A stretch of 64,000 nt of DNA from Lepas anatifera (lineage: Eukaryota > Arthropoda > Thecostraca > Lepadidae): contig JAOTON010002237.1 in the NCBI GenBank assembly GCA_034440635.1, forward strand, positions 434,001-498,000, given 5' to 3'. The position numbers were made by a program, and so were the translations under genes. The notes beneath the pieces were generated by a model that worked only from the letters and a program-made list of their open reading frames with translations, ran no database searches and had not been told where the DNA came from. Shown here in pieces: positions 34,054 to 46,868 of the stretch. Position 1 is the first letter of the stretch. The number at the start of each line of letters is the position of its first letter.

Positions 34054-35639
34054 TGTCTATATGGTCGTATCTTTCCCCATACGTTAACGACCCACCATTC
34101 TAGTTGGCATGGGCTCGGCAGACATATTTAGCATAACCTAACTTTGTCTTATCCATTTGCCGGGAAGGGTAAATAATGCATTCCTAAATCCAAAATCTGT
34201 TGAATATTGTTTGGTTCTGCACCCCAGCCTGGTTATGAGTAGCTGCAGTAGGAGTTCTCTGTCGCGAGATGGCGTGACGTGCCGTAGTTTCCGCCCAACC
34301 GCGCCACACTAGAAAAGAAAGCCGGCCGTTTTCATGCCAGTAATGGGCTCTGTTACCCGTATCGATGACGGGCTAAGGTCTCACGACATACCTGGGCCCA
34401 CTGTTTCCATGACAACCGCTGTTGCCATGGGAATCAAGGCGACAAGCCCTGCAATCTAGTCAATAACGATTTCTAGGCTGTTCCTCAGATAGGAAATTGT
34501 AAGAAGTAGCAATAACTACTACCTGAGCCTAATGATGGTAATTATTTAACGAAGTACCAACTGCCCAGATTATACGACATCCCCAGCTCCGGCTTATTGG
34601 AAGGCTCAGGCAGATCCGGTTATACTTATTCCGAAAACGCACTGGCCCTTGAACCCAGCAGCTGTGGCTCAGGAGGTCCAGCTCTTTCCATTGGAAATTA
34701 CATGAGAGGAGCGAACGGAGCTGACGAGATAGAAATTCGTTTTTTTCTTATGTTATAATCCCTACTTTTTGCCATTACATGAAAAATATAATTTGAAACT
34801 AAAACATGGTCTTCCTTCTATCGTGGAAAGTGTTTTAGTGCACGTAGAACTTCATTTTACGTAAACCGAATTAGCTATGCATTAGATAATTGTTAGCGCT
34901 TCTTTAGCTATTATTTTTTAGCAAAAATAGTTTTAAAAAAATATTTATTATTTCCTGAAACCATAAAATAGGGAATATTTTCTTACATTTCAATGACTGA
35001 GCAAAAGTTGTCTCCATATAAAAATAGCATGGATTAACACGGTCTTAATCCGCGCCGCTGGCACGGTCTTCCGTATCCCATCTGGCCTGGTGGAGAGCCT
35101 GTATCAACGTCCACTCCAATGCTCCCGGTACTTGGGTCAGTGTGCCTGTTGGAGTGTCACTAAGGATCACTGCAATTCAAAACGGCACTAGTTTTAATAT
35201 TTTTCTAAGGCTGGGAAACTCACTCTAAACAGTTATTTCTTCTGTAAGCAATTCCAGTAAACATCGGTAGTAAATTTTGCGAATAAGCCAGAATAAGTTA
35301 GATACAGGCGATCAGTGACGGCGGAACGTCCGAATTTAAGGGGGAACCATGAGCTTTTCAACCCATTTCTTTCCAGTCAGCGCCATAAGGTTAGTGTTGG
35401 AATTTCTGATTTAAGAGAGGGGGCACCGTGTCCCCTCCCCTAGTTTCGCCGCCAGTGAAGGAAATGCTGCCAAAACTGATATCACTCCTCTGGCTATTAA
35501 AGTTTTCGTTGAGACCAGCAAGTCATGGGTCAAGTTTTAGTCTCCTTTACAGTTTTTTGGTCGGGATGCTATTACATCACCGTAATGTGAGCAGTCTCAG
35601 GTTAACGTTGTAGGACCATCACCTTGCCCCGTCATCGAC
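34054..35639. other. Unassigned non-coding region
   Basis: I see no recognised gene or repeat. AT-rich stretches lie at 34740-35030. Confidence 0.45.
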
Positions 35640-35806
35640 GCCTGCTGTGAGTGTGCCTCCGCCCGCCCACCGGGTCGGCCGAGCAGCCCTCTCACGAGTG
35701 CGCCGGCCGGCGCCACGGCGTCTGTCTGCGTCCACGCTCACTAGAGCTGCCAGCTAAAGGCCCAGCCAACTGGTCCACGTCCAGCTGCACCCCGCAGCTC
35801 TTCTTT
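35640..35806 (+). promoter_or_regulatory. GC-rich candidate first exon with splice donor
   Basis: A CpG-rich block ends in TTCTTT|GTAAGTG with the donor GT at 35807-35808, and GC richness continues to about 36050. No TATA box or ATG-initiated frame of note is present. It may be a first exon or CpG-rich promoter region, but no downstream exon was found. Confidence 0.25.
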
Positions 35807-38800
35807 GTAAGTGTTTGTCTATCACCGCTAGTCCTCCAGATTTTCTCAGCAGAAATTCCCTTTACCGAGCCTGACAGTCTGAAGATGAGTGTCTCTGGGA
35901 TGGGGCGGGTGGACGGGACAGGTCGTGTCTGGCACCTCTGTTTGCGCCCGCCCACGCCGCCGCCCGCGGCCGTACGATACAGACGGCTGGGTCAGGCCGC
36001 GGCGCGGCGGCAACCTCTTTAGATGCGCGGCTGCGAGAAAGCCGTCTACCAGGGCGAGTGATGAAACCATCGCCTGATTATTGTTGTTTGACTAGCTGCG
36101 AGCCGGGATACCTGCTCCGCACGGGCTCTTGTGTGGGCGTATACGCACACTATACAGACATGTGCCGTTTTGGGTTTTGTGTTACGCTGCTTGGGGACAT
36201 TCTCAAACTAGCGTCTCGCTTGGGCTTACATTCTTCTAAATCTTTAAGTTGTGATGGGAACGTCATTCGTTAAAAAGTCCAACACTTAAGCCTGAAGTAT
36301 TGACTTTCAAGCGTTACGCACAGATGTACTTTCACTTGCTAGATACCTTTATCTACCATTTGTATTGAGTACAGAATGGCAAGTCATTAAAATAGTACCT
36401 ATTTAGTTTGACAGCCTTTTCCACTTCCAAACATTTTTCACTCTATCCGATGGTGAACTTCTCTCCAACCCCTAAACTCTACATACGTGGTCCATTCATT
36501 CTTCTTGTCATCTTCTGCTGGATTATGCATCTTTAATTTCTGAAAATGGCTCGCTTTGAACAGAGGAGCTCATCCAGTCTTCGAAATTCTAGTTGGCCAC
36601 TCCCTACAGGCCCAATATCTTAACAACCGCGCTGTCGCGTTTTCTCCGTCTTCTGTACAACTCCAAATTGAGGGGGAAATCTTGTATTGGTGGTATTTAT
36701 AGACACCATAAAATGTCGCCACCACTCGAGGGCTACCTACTCTACATTACCTCCTACTCATGTTTGCCTACCAGTTTCCTTGCGCGCCACGAAGCCTGAC
36801 ATTGGTCTTGCTAAGGCAGCTCGTCATGATCACGCATTGTCTGCCCGGAAATTCCCCGTCTTCCTGTCTCCAATGATCTTCCAGGCTGGTGGTTATTTTA
36901 GTCTGCCTAATATTATTATTGGTTATTCAGACTGCCAGGGTCACTTGGTTTGCATCCCGAATGATTAGATTTTGTATCAAAGGTAATTTCAGAGCTGCTG
37001 TCAGTATAGGTGAGGATTGCTTTGTAGGCTTTTGAACTATTTTTTGCAATATAAAAAGTAACATCGTCATGGGCTAGCCATTACGATAACTCGCTCATCG
37101 CGACAGTTTTGCGGGATCGTCTCGGCTGATGAATCTACATCACAAAGAACAGGTCAACAGCAAAACTATTTTCATTGGCGTACCTTCATATGAATTATTC
37201 GCCCAAGGCTTTATATTCAATACTCATCAGCATCAGGCTAGACTGTGCTGGCAGTACCTAAGTCTTTTCAGTCATATAAGAACTGCCACTGGCTTATGGA
37301 CAAGAAATGATTCCATCACTTTTCTGTTAGCAGGACAGGCGTCCCATATCACATCACATTATCACATCACACCATCGGCTAGATTCCATTTTCCATGGAA
37401 GCTTCTGCCAAATGGTTCAATTAAGTCTGACTTTATCATTGACTACAGGGAGGGCAGGTACAGTGAAACCCTCCGACACGGTCCAAAAGACCTCGGCAGG
37501 TATCAGGCTCGCGCTCCTCATAACTGATGGCAATGTCTTCCTCGGTGTCATGGCTGGATCTCTTTTCACGGTGACGGGTCTGGAGCTGCAGCGCTGCGCG
37601 GTGCCACGCTCTGTAAGCCCTGAGGTGAAAGCGCGAATAGCAGGGGGTGAGCCGTGCTCCTGTGTCCCCGTGGCCTGTGTCACGCTCTTGTAAACAAAGG
37701 CCACGCGGTCGCAGAAACATGTCACCGGCGCAAACTGGGTGGAGTTGGCGAGACCTTGCCTCTGGAAAGGCCACTTTGTGCTAGTGCTACAAGTCCGGAA
37801 GGTCTTCACAGTTTTAGAATTGAAATGCCGTGCTTTAGGAACGGCTTCTTAAGATGTTGCATGGTGACATATTTTAAGCCATATATTTATCTGGATGTGA
37901 CAAGTGCTCTTACTTTATCAAAACACTGTTCCCAATATCATTATATTTCATCAAAGGTACAAGAAGAAAAAAATAAATTTGAGAAGTCTGAATTTCTGGA
38001 CGACTTCCTGCTTCCTGTATCATATTTTGTTTATATGCTTTAGAAGTGTAGACGCTTATGTACACCATTGTGCCTGTTAGGGAATTAGGCCTCTTATTTA
38101 CCGATGTGGAAGTCACATAAACGTTTTATTGCAAGCTCATCCGGTAAGAGCTGAATGTACTTTTCAAGGCTCTCACTAACCGAACGAAGCTAACGAAAAA
38201 TTAAATTCGAATACATAACTTTGTACGTTTACTGTGCATTGTTGCTGCCAGTTCTGAAGGTGGGCAATGCCATTTTTAATGAACTGCGAATGCTTTATCC
38301 AGCCGCTGGCCTCTGCTTACCAACAGCTCTCACATCCAAGAAATTAGTGTATAGCGAAAACATGTAAAGGAAAAAAAACTAGACTGCACTATCCTGTACT
38401 TCGCGAGCAGTTTTGCCCCCAATGTTCTGCGCCAGTACAATTTCAAGTGTGATGGACCAAAGACAAATTAGCTGCTCTGTTATGTTGTTCTCTGTGCGGT
38501 TTTTCCTATATCGAAATTTTGAACGAAATTTTCTACGGGCTACTGCTGTAGTCTGATCTGACTGAGAATTAGATTAGTAGAATGAATAGCCTGATGATTC
38601 ATTCTGTCTCAATAGTTTTCACATCTTGCTCCTAACTCTGATGAAATAACTTGGAAAGAGGCTAATCGGAGAAATGGTATGCTCTTGAAATGCGTTAGCC
38701 TATAAACTACTCAATAATGCAGTTTTGATATCTTGTTACTACATACAGGAGTCTAGTATTAGCTGTTGATATTCACCAAGTGCCAACCACTCGCCCAGTG

Positions 38801-39415
38801 AGCCATCATCTAGGTTGGTGATGCGTGAACAAGTGCACACTCACGTTCCCTCCACTCCAGCCGAACGGGCCGAGCACCTGCGATGACAGAGAAAGAGGGA
38901 GCTTTAACTGCCACCAAAGTGGCGTGAAAATACGGAATTCCCTATGATTTCATGGATGAGAGCTGAGTCATCGCTACAATCAATCATGATTTGATTTGTC
39001 GTAGTCCCTGAAGCCGTTATGACATCGCTAATGTCACCGCTCTCGCATCGCCTCAGCAAATTGGATTCTTGCCCTTACTTGAAAGCTTCGTGTGAGGTTC
39101 TCTGGGTCCAGCATCGATGCATATTCTAACTCATTTGGGAAACTAGTTAACAACGGGCAAGAAAAATGCGGTCGTTGTTTTTGCAATATACAAATGAAGT
39201 TAGTATGCAAAGGTTGCCTCGCTCTCCCCCCCTCCCTCTCCCGCGAAAATCATGGCACTCATTTCAGGTCTGAATTTCATTTTCACCATCAGGCTATAGT
39301 TCTGAGATTCTTGAAGCTGTCGATTTTTTTCCCAAAATATCATTTTGGGTCTACAGTCTCCTGGAAAAATAAACAAGCAGGCCCATTCAAATTCCATCTT
39401 GTTTTTGACAACGTT
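35807..39415. other. Long stretch without supported genes
   Basis: Several open frames of 90-176 codons occur (for example 37129-37527 on + and 37417-37809 on minus). They overlap each other on opposite strands, lack motifs and splice context, and are not supported. No defined repeat was seen before the family C element. Confidence 0.4.
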
Positions 39416-40240
39416 TTAGCCTTCGCCGCGGTGGGGGGGGTGTTTGAGATTTTTCCGGTGGCACGAAAAAACGGCGATGCAAGGCGCTGCCGTAATTGGC
39501 ACACCTTATTTTTTATCAATTCCGCAACTTTCCCCAAAATTTTAAGGTTTGGTCATCTCAGGTCAGGTCACCAGTGCAGGTCAAGTGACCTCACCTCCAA
39601 AATGTTTAAGTTGGCAAAGTAAGAAAAAGGTGAATCTATCCAATTGAAACTCATACACATAATGGGCCCACCGAGTACTACAAACATATATTCCGGGATT
39701 TTTCATATCGGTAGCCTGGGGTCAGGTACGGATCATTGCCCCTCCATTGAAAATGCATGCGGAAACAGGAATTGGACTGTTCTTGTGTAGATAAAGCTGA
39801 GAATACATTTTTATTCTTCAAATCGTAGTATCCTGGGCCCCTTTCTAGGTTCATGCTGCAATTTTCAACCTGGGACCTCTAAAAGGTCATCTTGGCTACT
39901 TAAGCAGATTTCCAGACTTGGGTCAATAACGTTGCAGGCAATGACGATTTAGCTTTTATTTTGATGCCATTACGTTTAGATTGTTATTGCGATTCGATTG
40001 ATCTGCATATTGACTATGCTAGACCAGATAGTGAGCTTGACCTGACCTCAGGTCAAGTAATTTTTGTATTTTGATTGATCTAGTATATTCATTTGATTTG
40101 CCGTAACGAGAGGAAGCCAATGGAGCATAAAAATTGGTTCTAACTCAATTATGTCAGACGCTAGAGCCCCGAAACTCTTCTCTAACATGCCAGCTTCTTT
40201 GAACTGTCATGATCTCAGTATTGACCTGAGCCAAAAAGTT
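39416..40240. mobile_element. Family C TTAA element, inverted copy
   Basis: It starts at a decayed TTAG (39416-39419) with CGCGGTGGGGGGGGTGTTTG and TTTTTCCGGTGGCACG, then GGTCATCTCAGGTCAGGTCA and CAAGTGACCTCACCTCC. It ends near ATTGACCTGAGCCAAAAAG at about 40240. It is the reverse of 9419-10394 through most of its length, and its right end is lost. Confidence 0.65.
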
Positions 40241-40974
40241 ACCATTATTTCGGCTGAGGTAGCCAGGGAAAGAGCATACCGCAAAATCCATTGTTTGGAC
40301 TCTTCTTCATCCTATAACTCACCCTTTGCAGAGAAACAGAATGTATTAAGAGTACAATCCATACCCACCGCTCCTGCAACGGCTCTGGTGATTTCCTATC
40401 AGCCGGCGGTGGCCGCCGGGCTCATAATAGAAAGTGGGAGGAAGATCTACATAGAATAGCGAGTTAAAAGAGAAGCACGTTCATGAAGTGCTTCTGCTCA
40501 GTAAAGAGGGCTTCAGATAGACTAAGCATGAAACCCAAAAATTTCCGGTACAGCTAATCTACGCACCTGAGGGCTTAGCTCATTTCCTATGAGTGTCACA
40601 TCCCCTGTAATATTCAAAGAAAGATTAGGTGGACTAAAAACAATGTTTTTGTGAAATAATTCATCCAGACCAGGGTCACAGTAGCAAGTTGCGGTAACTG
40701 CAACGGAGAACTGGTCGCTAGCCCAGCAAAGCCGCCAGTGCACTCGAAGGCCCAGACTGGGGAGACTGCGCTTGTGCAAGTGACGCTATCACTGGAGCGT
40801 TCGGAGGCAGCTGACAGAGCAGCGCTACTGTCAGTGGCAGAGTAGCTGAGACGGATGGGAACTTGGATGGTGGCTGAGAATCCGAAAATGAGTAGCCCCT
40901 CGCTGCCAAGAGAAAGCGACATACAATATATATATATACTGCTCATACTATATTCCGTCTTCTTTCAAGCCGAG
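40241..40974. other. Unassigned spacer
   Basis: A serine-rich minus frame at 40614-40946 has no recognisable motif. No feature is supported. Confidence 0.4.
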
Positions 40975-41790
40975 CTTGAACCATTTCCTTTGACCCGTAA
41001 CGTCACAGAGAGACAAAATGGGTAAAACGTTTACCCATTTAGCAAATATTGTATATGCTGGGAACCATTAAGCCTAGAACAAGGCCAAATGATAAATATT
41101 TTCACCTTGACTCAAGGATTCAAATTACATACCTACAACATGACCTTGAAAGGTCAAATCGTGAGCTAGACCTCAGGTCAAAGTCAAATAATGAACTTTC
41201 AGGGCTATGTGGCACATGATTAAAATCATTTGGTCATGTTCGTCACTATGATACATTTATTTCTGTATCTATAGATAACAGGAGGTAAGAGGCATTATGT
41301 AGATTGATAAGGTCATATTTTCCCTCGTCTTTCCTCTTTTTCTTAAATATTTAAGTTTTTCTCTTTTTATGATGAACACTGAGGCTAGAAATAATAAATG
41401 TAACAAAAAATAAATTACATTTACCTTAACATTTACTTTACATTTAGGTGATTACATGTCTCATTTTTTACTTCTAGCCTCAGTGTTGGTCCGAAAAAAA
41501 TTGAAAAAGCACATACAAGAAGTATTGTTGGCTGTCCTGCATATTGTCTTGTTCAAAAGTTTTAAACATACACAATTTCGAAAACTGTAAGCTTTGGTGA
41601 CCTCTGGTGACCTCAGGTGACCTTGGTATTTACCTGACCTCAAAATGGATGCCAGTATGCATATTTTCCTTTCAATGACTTTCGAATAATGTTTAGGAAC
41701 TTAATCTAGCTCTTCTAGAAGCTGAGTTACACTCTTTGGTAACTGGAGTTACACTCTTTGGTCTGAGAACTTTGCTTTGGTTCTCTTTCA
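40975..41790. repeat. Dispersed repeat D, copy 1
   Basis: Order-matched blocks with 42290-43170 include AACGTCACAGAGAGACAAAA, GGAACCATTAAGCC, GACCTTG-rich text, ATGACTTTCGAATAATGTTT and GAGTTACACTCTTTGG. It contains several TGACCT/AGGTCA hexamers like the TTAA families. Its termini are undefined. Confidence 0.5.
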
Positions 41791-42289
41791 TTCCTAAACA
41801 ACACCAATAATTCAATCAGGGCAGCCATAATCAAGATCCAGTGGTGCATGTTACTTAAGCCTGCAGCGAAAGCAGGCAAAGCTACGGCGGCCGCCGTGCC
41901 AGGGCCTGAGAGAGTTGGTGTCGCAAGGCCGTCGGAGGCTGGCACGGTTCCATGCTTTCGCCCCTGTGCCGATCGTGTCGCGCACGGCCACATCGCTGTC
42001 GCCGCTGCATATGAAGTGATGGCAGGGCATGATAGCACGCCTCCCTGACAGCACCGGTACCGGCAATATGTGGTAGCGAGCTCAACTGAATGCAGTACCG
42101 GAATTTGATATGTAATGAGACTTGTATGTTTTACATTAACTCTACATCGCCAGGGCTCCTTCCGTACCCACCACCGCGGTGAGGAACCAACTGGGGGCCT
42201 GGTCAGACCCCCCACCTCTCCCCGACAATCTCGGGAACCAGTGGTGATTCAGAAAAAATCGGCACGACGCTGAAAGCGTTCTACCTTCT
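41791..42289. other. GC-rich insert between two repeat D copies
   Basis: A GC-rich block (41850-42070) with overlapping frames on both strands lies between two copies of repeat D. I recognise no protein in any frame. Confidence 0.4.
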
Positions 42290-43170
42290 TCTCCTGTTTA
42301 AGCCATGTTTGGATCATATTCGTTAACCCATGACGTCACAGGAGGTGACAATGTGTCAAATTTAGTCTGATTTAGGAAATATATTATAACTGAGAAACCA
42401 TTATATCTATATCAAAGGCAAGAAGGTAATGTACTCGTTCTGACTTTAGGAATTGAGTGACATAAAACATGATATTTTTAGATCACACAGTGACATTGAC
42501 CTCACTTAAAGAGTAAATAATTACTTTTCAAGGGCATTGTAAATATCATACAAATCAAAGGACATACTTGAATCAAATTTTTTGCTGCATCTTGTTTCAC
42601 TCCAAAAGTTATAGACAAAAGACATAATTTGAAAAACGTGATATTTGATGACCTTTATTGACCTTGATATTGGCCTCACCTAAAAAAATGGCATACCGGG
42701 GCGTGTGGTGGTTGGTGGTGAGTGATTGCACTTTCATGCGGCCGACCCGGGTTCAAGGTCCGTCGGATTCCCAGTGCAAGGCGGAATTTGACTCACCGGA
42801 AACCCTTCCAACAGGTTAGGGCAGGGAATGCAATGTGACCCTAGAAGCTGGTGCTTTAATAAGCCCCAACATTCATCTAAAATAGTTGAAATTTTATATG
42901 TTGCTTTCCATGAGCTTTCGAGTAATATTTAAAAACTTGATATAGTTTTTTTAGGATCCGAGTTACCTCTTGATTTTCTGGGCCTTCTTTAAGACGAACA
43001 AAACCACCTTATATGGGCTTAGAAATGACGTCATAACTCATTGATCTAACACTAACTGATGCAAGTTTTTGCCCATAAGTTGTCACATGGATCACCTGAT
43101 AGGCATGCAGAATGATGCCTCTCTCATTCAAATCGGCTTGGAATTATTTCTGAAAAACTAAGAAGGGGTC
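42290..43170. repeat. Dispersed repeat D, copy 2, with an inserted SINE
   Basis: It is parallel to 40975-41790 and inversely to 21660-21894, where AAATGAGAGA and CCGAGTTAC-type blocks match. The SINE at 42697-42872 interrupts it. Confidence 0.5.
42697..42872 (+). repeat. tRNA-derived SINE, copy 3
   Basis: The head reads GGGCGTGTGGTGGTTGGTGG with a B-box-like GGGTTCAAGGTCC preceded by GCGGCCGACCC. The body CCCTTCCAACAGGTTAGGGC and tail GAAGCTGGTGCTTTAATAAG, then CCCCAAC, place it in the same family. The tail TTAA is preserved as TTTAATAA. Confidence 0.75.
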
Positions 43171-43854
43171 TGATCGGATCCCCGTACCCAGGTGGCAAAG
43201 ATTTAAGACTATTAAGATTATCCGCTGACAGCATCAAACTTGACTGTTCTGCTAAACTCATTCGTGAAAACCAAGAACAGCTCGTAATGTTCGGATTAAG
43301 AGGGCTGGGGTTGCTGTCCCTTCCCCAAAGCTGTTTTGTGTGTGCAGAAGATAGGATATTTAAATAGGGTAAGATAGGGCATCGCCTGAGTGTTTATCTT
43401 GATGTGGCATCTCGGGCCGAGATTTGACAACCACCTGAGGTCGTTAACATGCATCACTGCGCTTCAGAGTTCTGCAAGTCAGCAGTTGCGTCAAGTTCCA
43501 GTCTCAGGTGCCAAGGCTGGAAGCGTTCACGTGGCCAACTTCGGACTGGTTGCGGATGCTTGAGTATGGGACGTGAAGAGTTGAACACTTATGTGAGTAA
43601 GCTAGGAAGAGGAATTGAATTCCAGAATGCTATAATAGAAATGACGAGATTCATGGCATTGTAATGCCTCGTCTGCTTTTTATAGTCTTACCTAGAAGTG
43701 GAATGGAAGTAGATGCGAAATCAACAGGATCACATTAGTCTAGCTAGCCGTCAAAGTTTCAACTTCACCGGAGAAACCAACGTCCGATACAGAATTGCTT
43801 CATCATCACAGGAGACAGCTAGTCAAGTTTCAAAAGCACTTGGCCTCCTCAGTG
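43171..43854. other. Unassigned spacer
   Basis: No feature is recognised here. Confidence 0.5.
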
Positions 43855-44230
43855 TACGTCATCTCAGGTCAGGTCACCAGTGCAGGTCAAGTGACCTCAA
43901 CAAATCAAGTTTAAGATAGCATAAGTCAGAAGGCCATCTATCCCAGCTCCTTCGGTCAGATAAAGATACTTAGTAAGACGTATTTCTATGCTATGACGTT
44001 ATAGCTCAGGCTAGTCAATTTTTAGGTCTAGGTGACAGACCATGGTCAAAGGTCAAGGATCAAAGTACCATACTTATGCTATCTTAAGCTTATATCACAT
44101 TTACCATCCAACGTCTGATATAGTGCTTGTAATAGTGCACAATATTTTGAATATATAATCTTGTGACGTCATGGCTCAATGACTCTGAGTAAATTTGATC
44201 TAAAATTCCAGAGGACATTGTGTAAGATGT
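43855..44230. repeat. Mosaic of family C and family B fragments
   Basis: The first part (43858-43915) is the family C signature TCATCTCAGGTCAGGTCACC, then AGTGCAGGTCAAGTGACCTC. From about 43978, CTATGCTATGACGTTATAGC, CCATCCAACGT and TTGTGACGTCATGGCTCAAT follow the left arm of family B (about 4595-4765). Both are end-less fragments. Confidence 0.6.
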
Positions 44231-44319
44231 TCACTCTCCATGGTCTTTGTCTTTGTCCACTTTGTCACGTCCAACTTTGTCATTCCGGAAAGGTACAAAG
44301 TTGCAGGTGACCCTGATTC

Positions 44320-44405
44320 GACCTCTGACCCTGAGTGATGCGTTTATACCACATCTGGCCCTGGGTGATGCGTTTATGCCACCTCTGGCCCTGGGTGATG
44401 CGTGG
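44320..44405 (+). repeat. Three-unit 30-bp tandem repeat
   Basis: Three consecutive units of CCTCTGGCCCTGGGTGATGC followed by GTTTATACCA-type text. Confidence 0.85.
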
Positions 44406-44407
44406 TC

Positions 44408-44589
44408 TTCAGAGGCTTTGCCGAGACATGAACCCGGGACCTGTGACTTAGAAGGCAGGTTCTCTGCTGCTCATCGCAATGGCGCTGTCGTGCCAGTTCG
44501 CCCACACTGTAGATGAGTGGTGATGAAATAACGAGAACCTGCCTTCTAAGTCACAGGTCCCAGGTTCATGTCTCGGAAAAGCCTCTGAA
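44408..44589. repeat. Head-to-head SINE inverted repeat
   Basis: The 57-bp arm 44408-44464 is the reverse complement of 44533-44589 with only two mismatches, around a 68-bp spacer. Both arms are SINE heads (CTTCTAAGTCACAGGTCCC, TTCATGTCTCGG). A transcript would form a stable hairpin. Confidence 0.9.
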
Positions 44590-44670
44590 TAAGCTGATCC
44601 ACTCCCCCAAATCCCTCCAAGCAGTGTGAGAGCTGGCGATGCTGTATAACCCCGGCAGTTGGTGCGTTGC
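44533..44670 (+). repeat. tRNA-derived SINE, copy 4
   Basis: After the head come AAGCCTCTGAATAAGCTGAT, AAGCAGTGTGAGAGCTGGCG and the tail CCCGGCAGTTGGTGCGTTG. Instead of the usual TTAAACCCC, the sequence switches to CTAACACGCGC, the end of a TTAA element. Confidence 0.8.
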
Positions 44671-44955
44671 TAACACGCGCATGGACAGGGGGAGGATACT
44701 CGCCCCTCGAGTGTTTTGAAGACAGAATAAAAACGGCGGCGCGTAGCGCCCCGTACTTGGCATAGCGTTTGTCTGATAATTTTTACAACTTTAGACAAGA
44801 TTTGAAGGTTAAGTCATCTCAGGTCAGGTCATCAGTGCAGGTCAAGTGACCTCACCTAAAAAAGGTTACGATAACATAAGTCAGAACAGAGTGAACCTAT
44901 CCGATCGAAACTATCCAACCGTTTTTCGCTATCTAGCGTGGTTTTCGAGATATTC
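44671..44955. mobile_element. TTAA-element fragment (family C type) joined to a SINE tail
   Basis: The start TAACACGCGCATGGACAGGG resembles TTAA-family ends. CGGCGGCGCGTAGCGCCCCG, TACTTGGCA and CATCTCAGGTCAGGTCATCA follow as in the family C end at 10300-10390 and at 57470-57600. It ends at the TA microsatellite. Confidence 0.6.
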
Positions 44956-44958
44956 GAG

Positions 44959-44960
<2 letters not shown>

Positions 44961-44996
<36 letters not shown>

Positions 44997-45016
44997 TATA
45001 TACATATACATATATA
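44961..45016 (+). repeat. TA microsatellite
   Basis: A (TA)n tract interrupted by CATA units, of about 55 bp. Confidence 0.9.
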
Positions 45017-46479
45017 CCGGTAACCCCCGATCCGGCCACAAATACCTGTTTCCAAACAAGGCTCACGAAAATTTTACAGCATGCAGAGACTTTTCAGTCT
45101 CCGTTTTTCTTTCTGTAGGAAGTTGTGTGCCTAGACAATAATTTAGGGAATTCAGTCCAACGCATTCGCTGAATTTAAACCAGGCAAAATGGGAAAAATT
45201 AAGATTCCAAAATCTGACCTGGCCAGGCCAAGGGTCAGGTGTGGATCAGGTCACATGTTGTGGACACACGATGGTTCAACTTTTGATAGTAACTGTGCCA
45301 ATTTTTCATCCAATCAATTTTTATAATTGAAAACAAATTGGTAAGTGTAGTGACCTTCGCTGGTTTCTAGATCTGACCCTATCAGTCAATGAAGCATGAA
45401 AATATACATGCAGTGTTGTAAGCAAGATGGGAGCAAAGAACAAATTTTGATAAAAGTTAGAGGGGTGGGGAATATTCTTGATTGACTTAGCCCGGAATGA
45501 CCCAATTATATGTCAGACCCCTCTGTGAATGGCTATTGAAGGAACATATTTTATAGAACATATTTACATATATGTGAACGCTAAAAAATGAAAAAAGCCA
45601 GAATTCGAAATAAAACTTTAAAATCAACAAAAGATAAAGTATTCGATGTCTATCTTTCGGTGATTTTTTAACATCTAGAGATGCATGATATCAATTTGAA
45701 ACCAATGCACCATCTGCAAAAAGTCAGTTTTTATCGAGCACAACACGATAATTTTCCTGTGCTCTTTAAAAAGCACATATCTAGGGCTCGACCCGGTAAA
45801 AGCTCCGGCGATTAGTATCGCTCGTGTTGTTTTCGCCGTGGCTGCACCTGGAGGCGGTTTTCCTACACTGTGCCACGTCACGACACGAGAGGTTTTCTAG
45901 CACGTGACCTGCTCGATCAGCGTTGGTCATGATCGTGTCAACGGCACATACCACGCTGAAGCGTCAACCGAAACAGGGTGTATTCCCAGCCAGGCCAGGT
46001 AAAAAATCGATCATCCTTACTTCTTTGTTCTGAACTATGTACAATAACGAAAACCGGTTAGCGAGTATTTTGAAAAAGAGCAAAATAAAATTGGTTTGAA
46101 TAGATTAATCGCTTAAAGGTCTTAGAATCGTTTGAATACCCCCCTGCCCTACCGAAATGATTTGAACAATATGTTGGAATGCTCTGGTGGTAAAGACCTA
46201 TAATTTATTTGAGTTATATATTTTTTCTGGATAAGAGGGCTCATAAAACTTATACCTTTAAAATCTGGTCGAGGTTAGACCATAGGGTCGAAGTTTTTGC
46301 AACAAACGAAACCGATATGAAAGTTAGCCACTGTTTACCAAGAGCTTGCTACTAATGTTAGCACAATATGTATGAGGATATCGCAAAAACAAAACAAAAA
46401 ATAAAACGCTAGATCAGCCTTTCTCAGCGGTCACAAAATCCTATAATTATATAGTTTGATAGCAGTGGATATCGTCTCT
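45017..46479. other. Unassigned non-coding region
   Basis: No gene, RNA or defined repeat is recognised here. Confidence 0.45.
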
Positions 46480-46798
46480 CCGTACTACTCCGCCTCCGCC
46501 TCTCTCAGCCTCTCAGTACTACTCAGCCCCCGTCTCTCTCCGCCTCTCCGTACTACTCCGCCTCCGCCTCTCTCCGCTTCTCCGTGCTACTCCACCTCTC
46601 TCCGCCTCTCTCCTTCTCTCTGTACTACTCCGCCCCCGCCTCTCTCCGCCTCTCCGTGCTACTCCGCCTCTCTCAGCCTCTTCGTGCTACTCCACTTTTC
46701 TCTGCCTCTCCGTGCTACTCCGCCTCTGTCCGCCTCTCCGTGCTACTCCACCTATCTCTGCCTCTCCGTGCTACTCCGCCCTCTCTCTCTCTCGCTTT

Positions 46799-46868
<70 letters not shown>

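Noticed and set aside
37129..37809. Overlapping 112-132-codon frames on both strands
   Set aside because: Mutually overlapping opposite-strand frames without motifs; no basis to choose one.
39092..39622. 176-codon + frame
   Set aside because: It runs across the left end of the family C transposon and shows no protein motif.
41727..42215. 162-codon minus frame, with competing + frames
   Set aside because: It is in a GC-rich block where both strands stay open, has no recognisable domain, and begins in repeat D.
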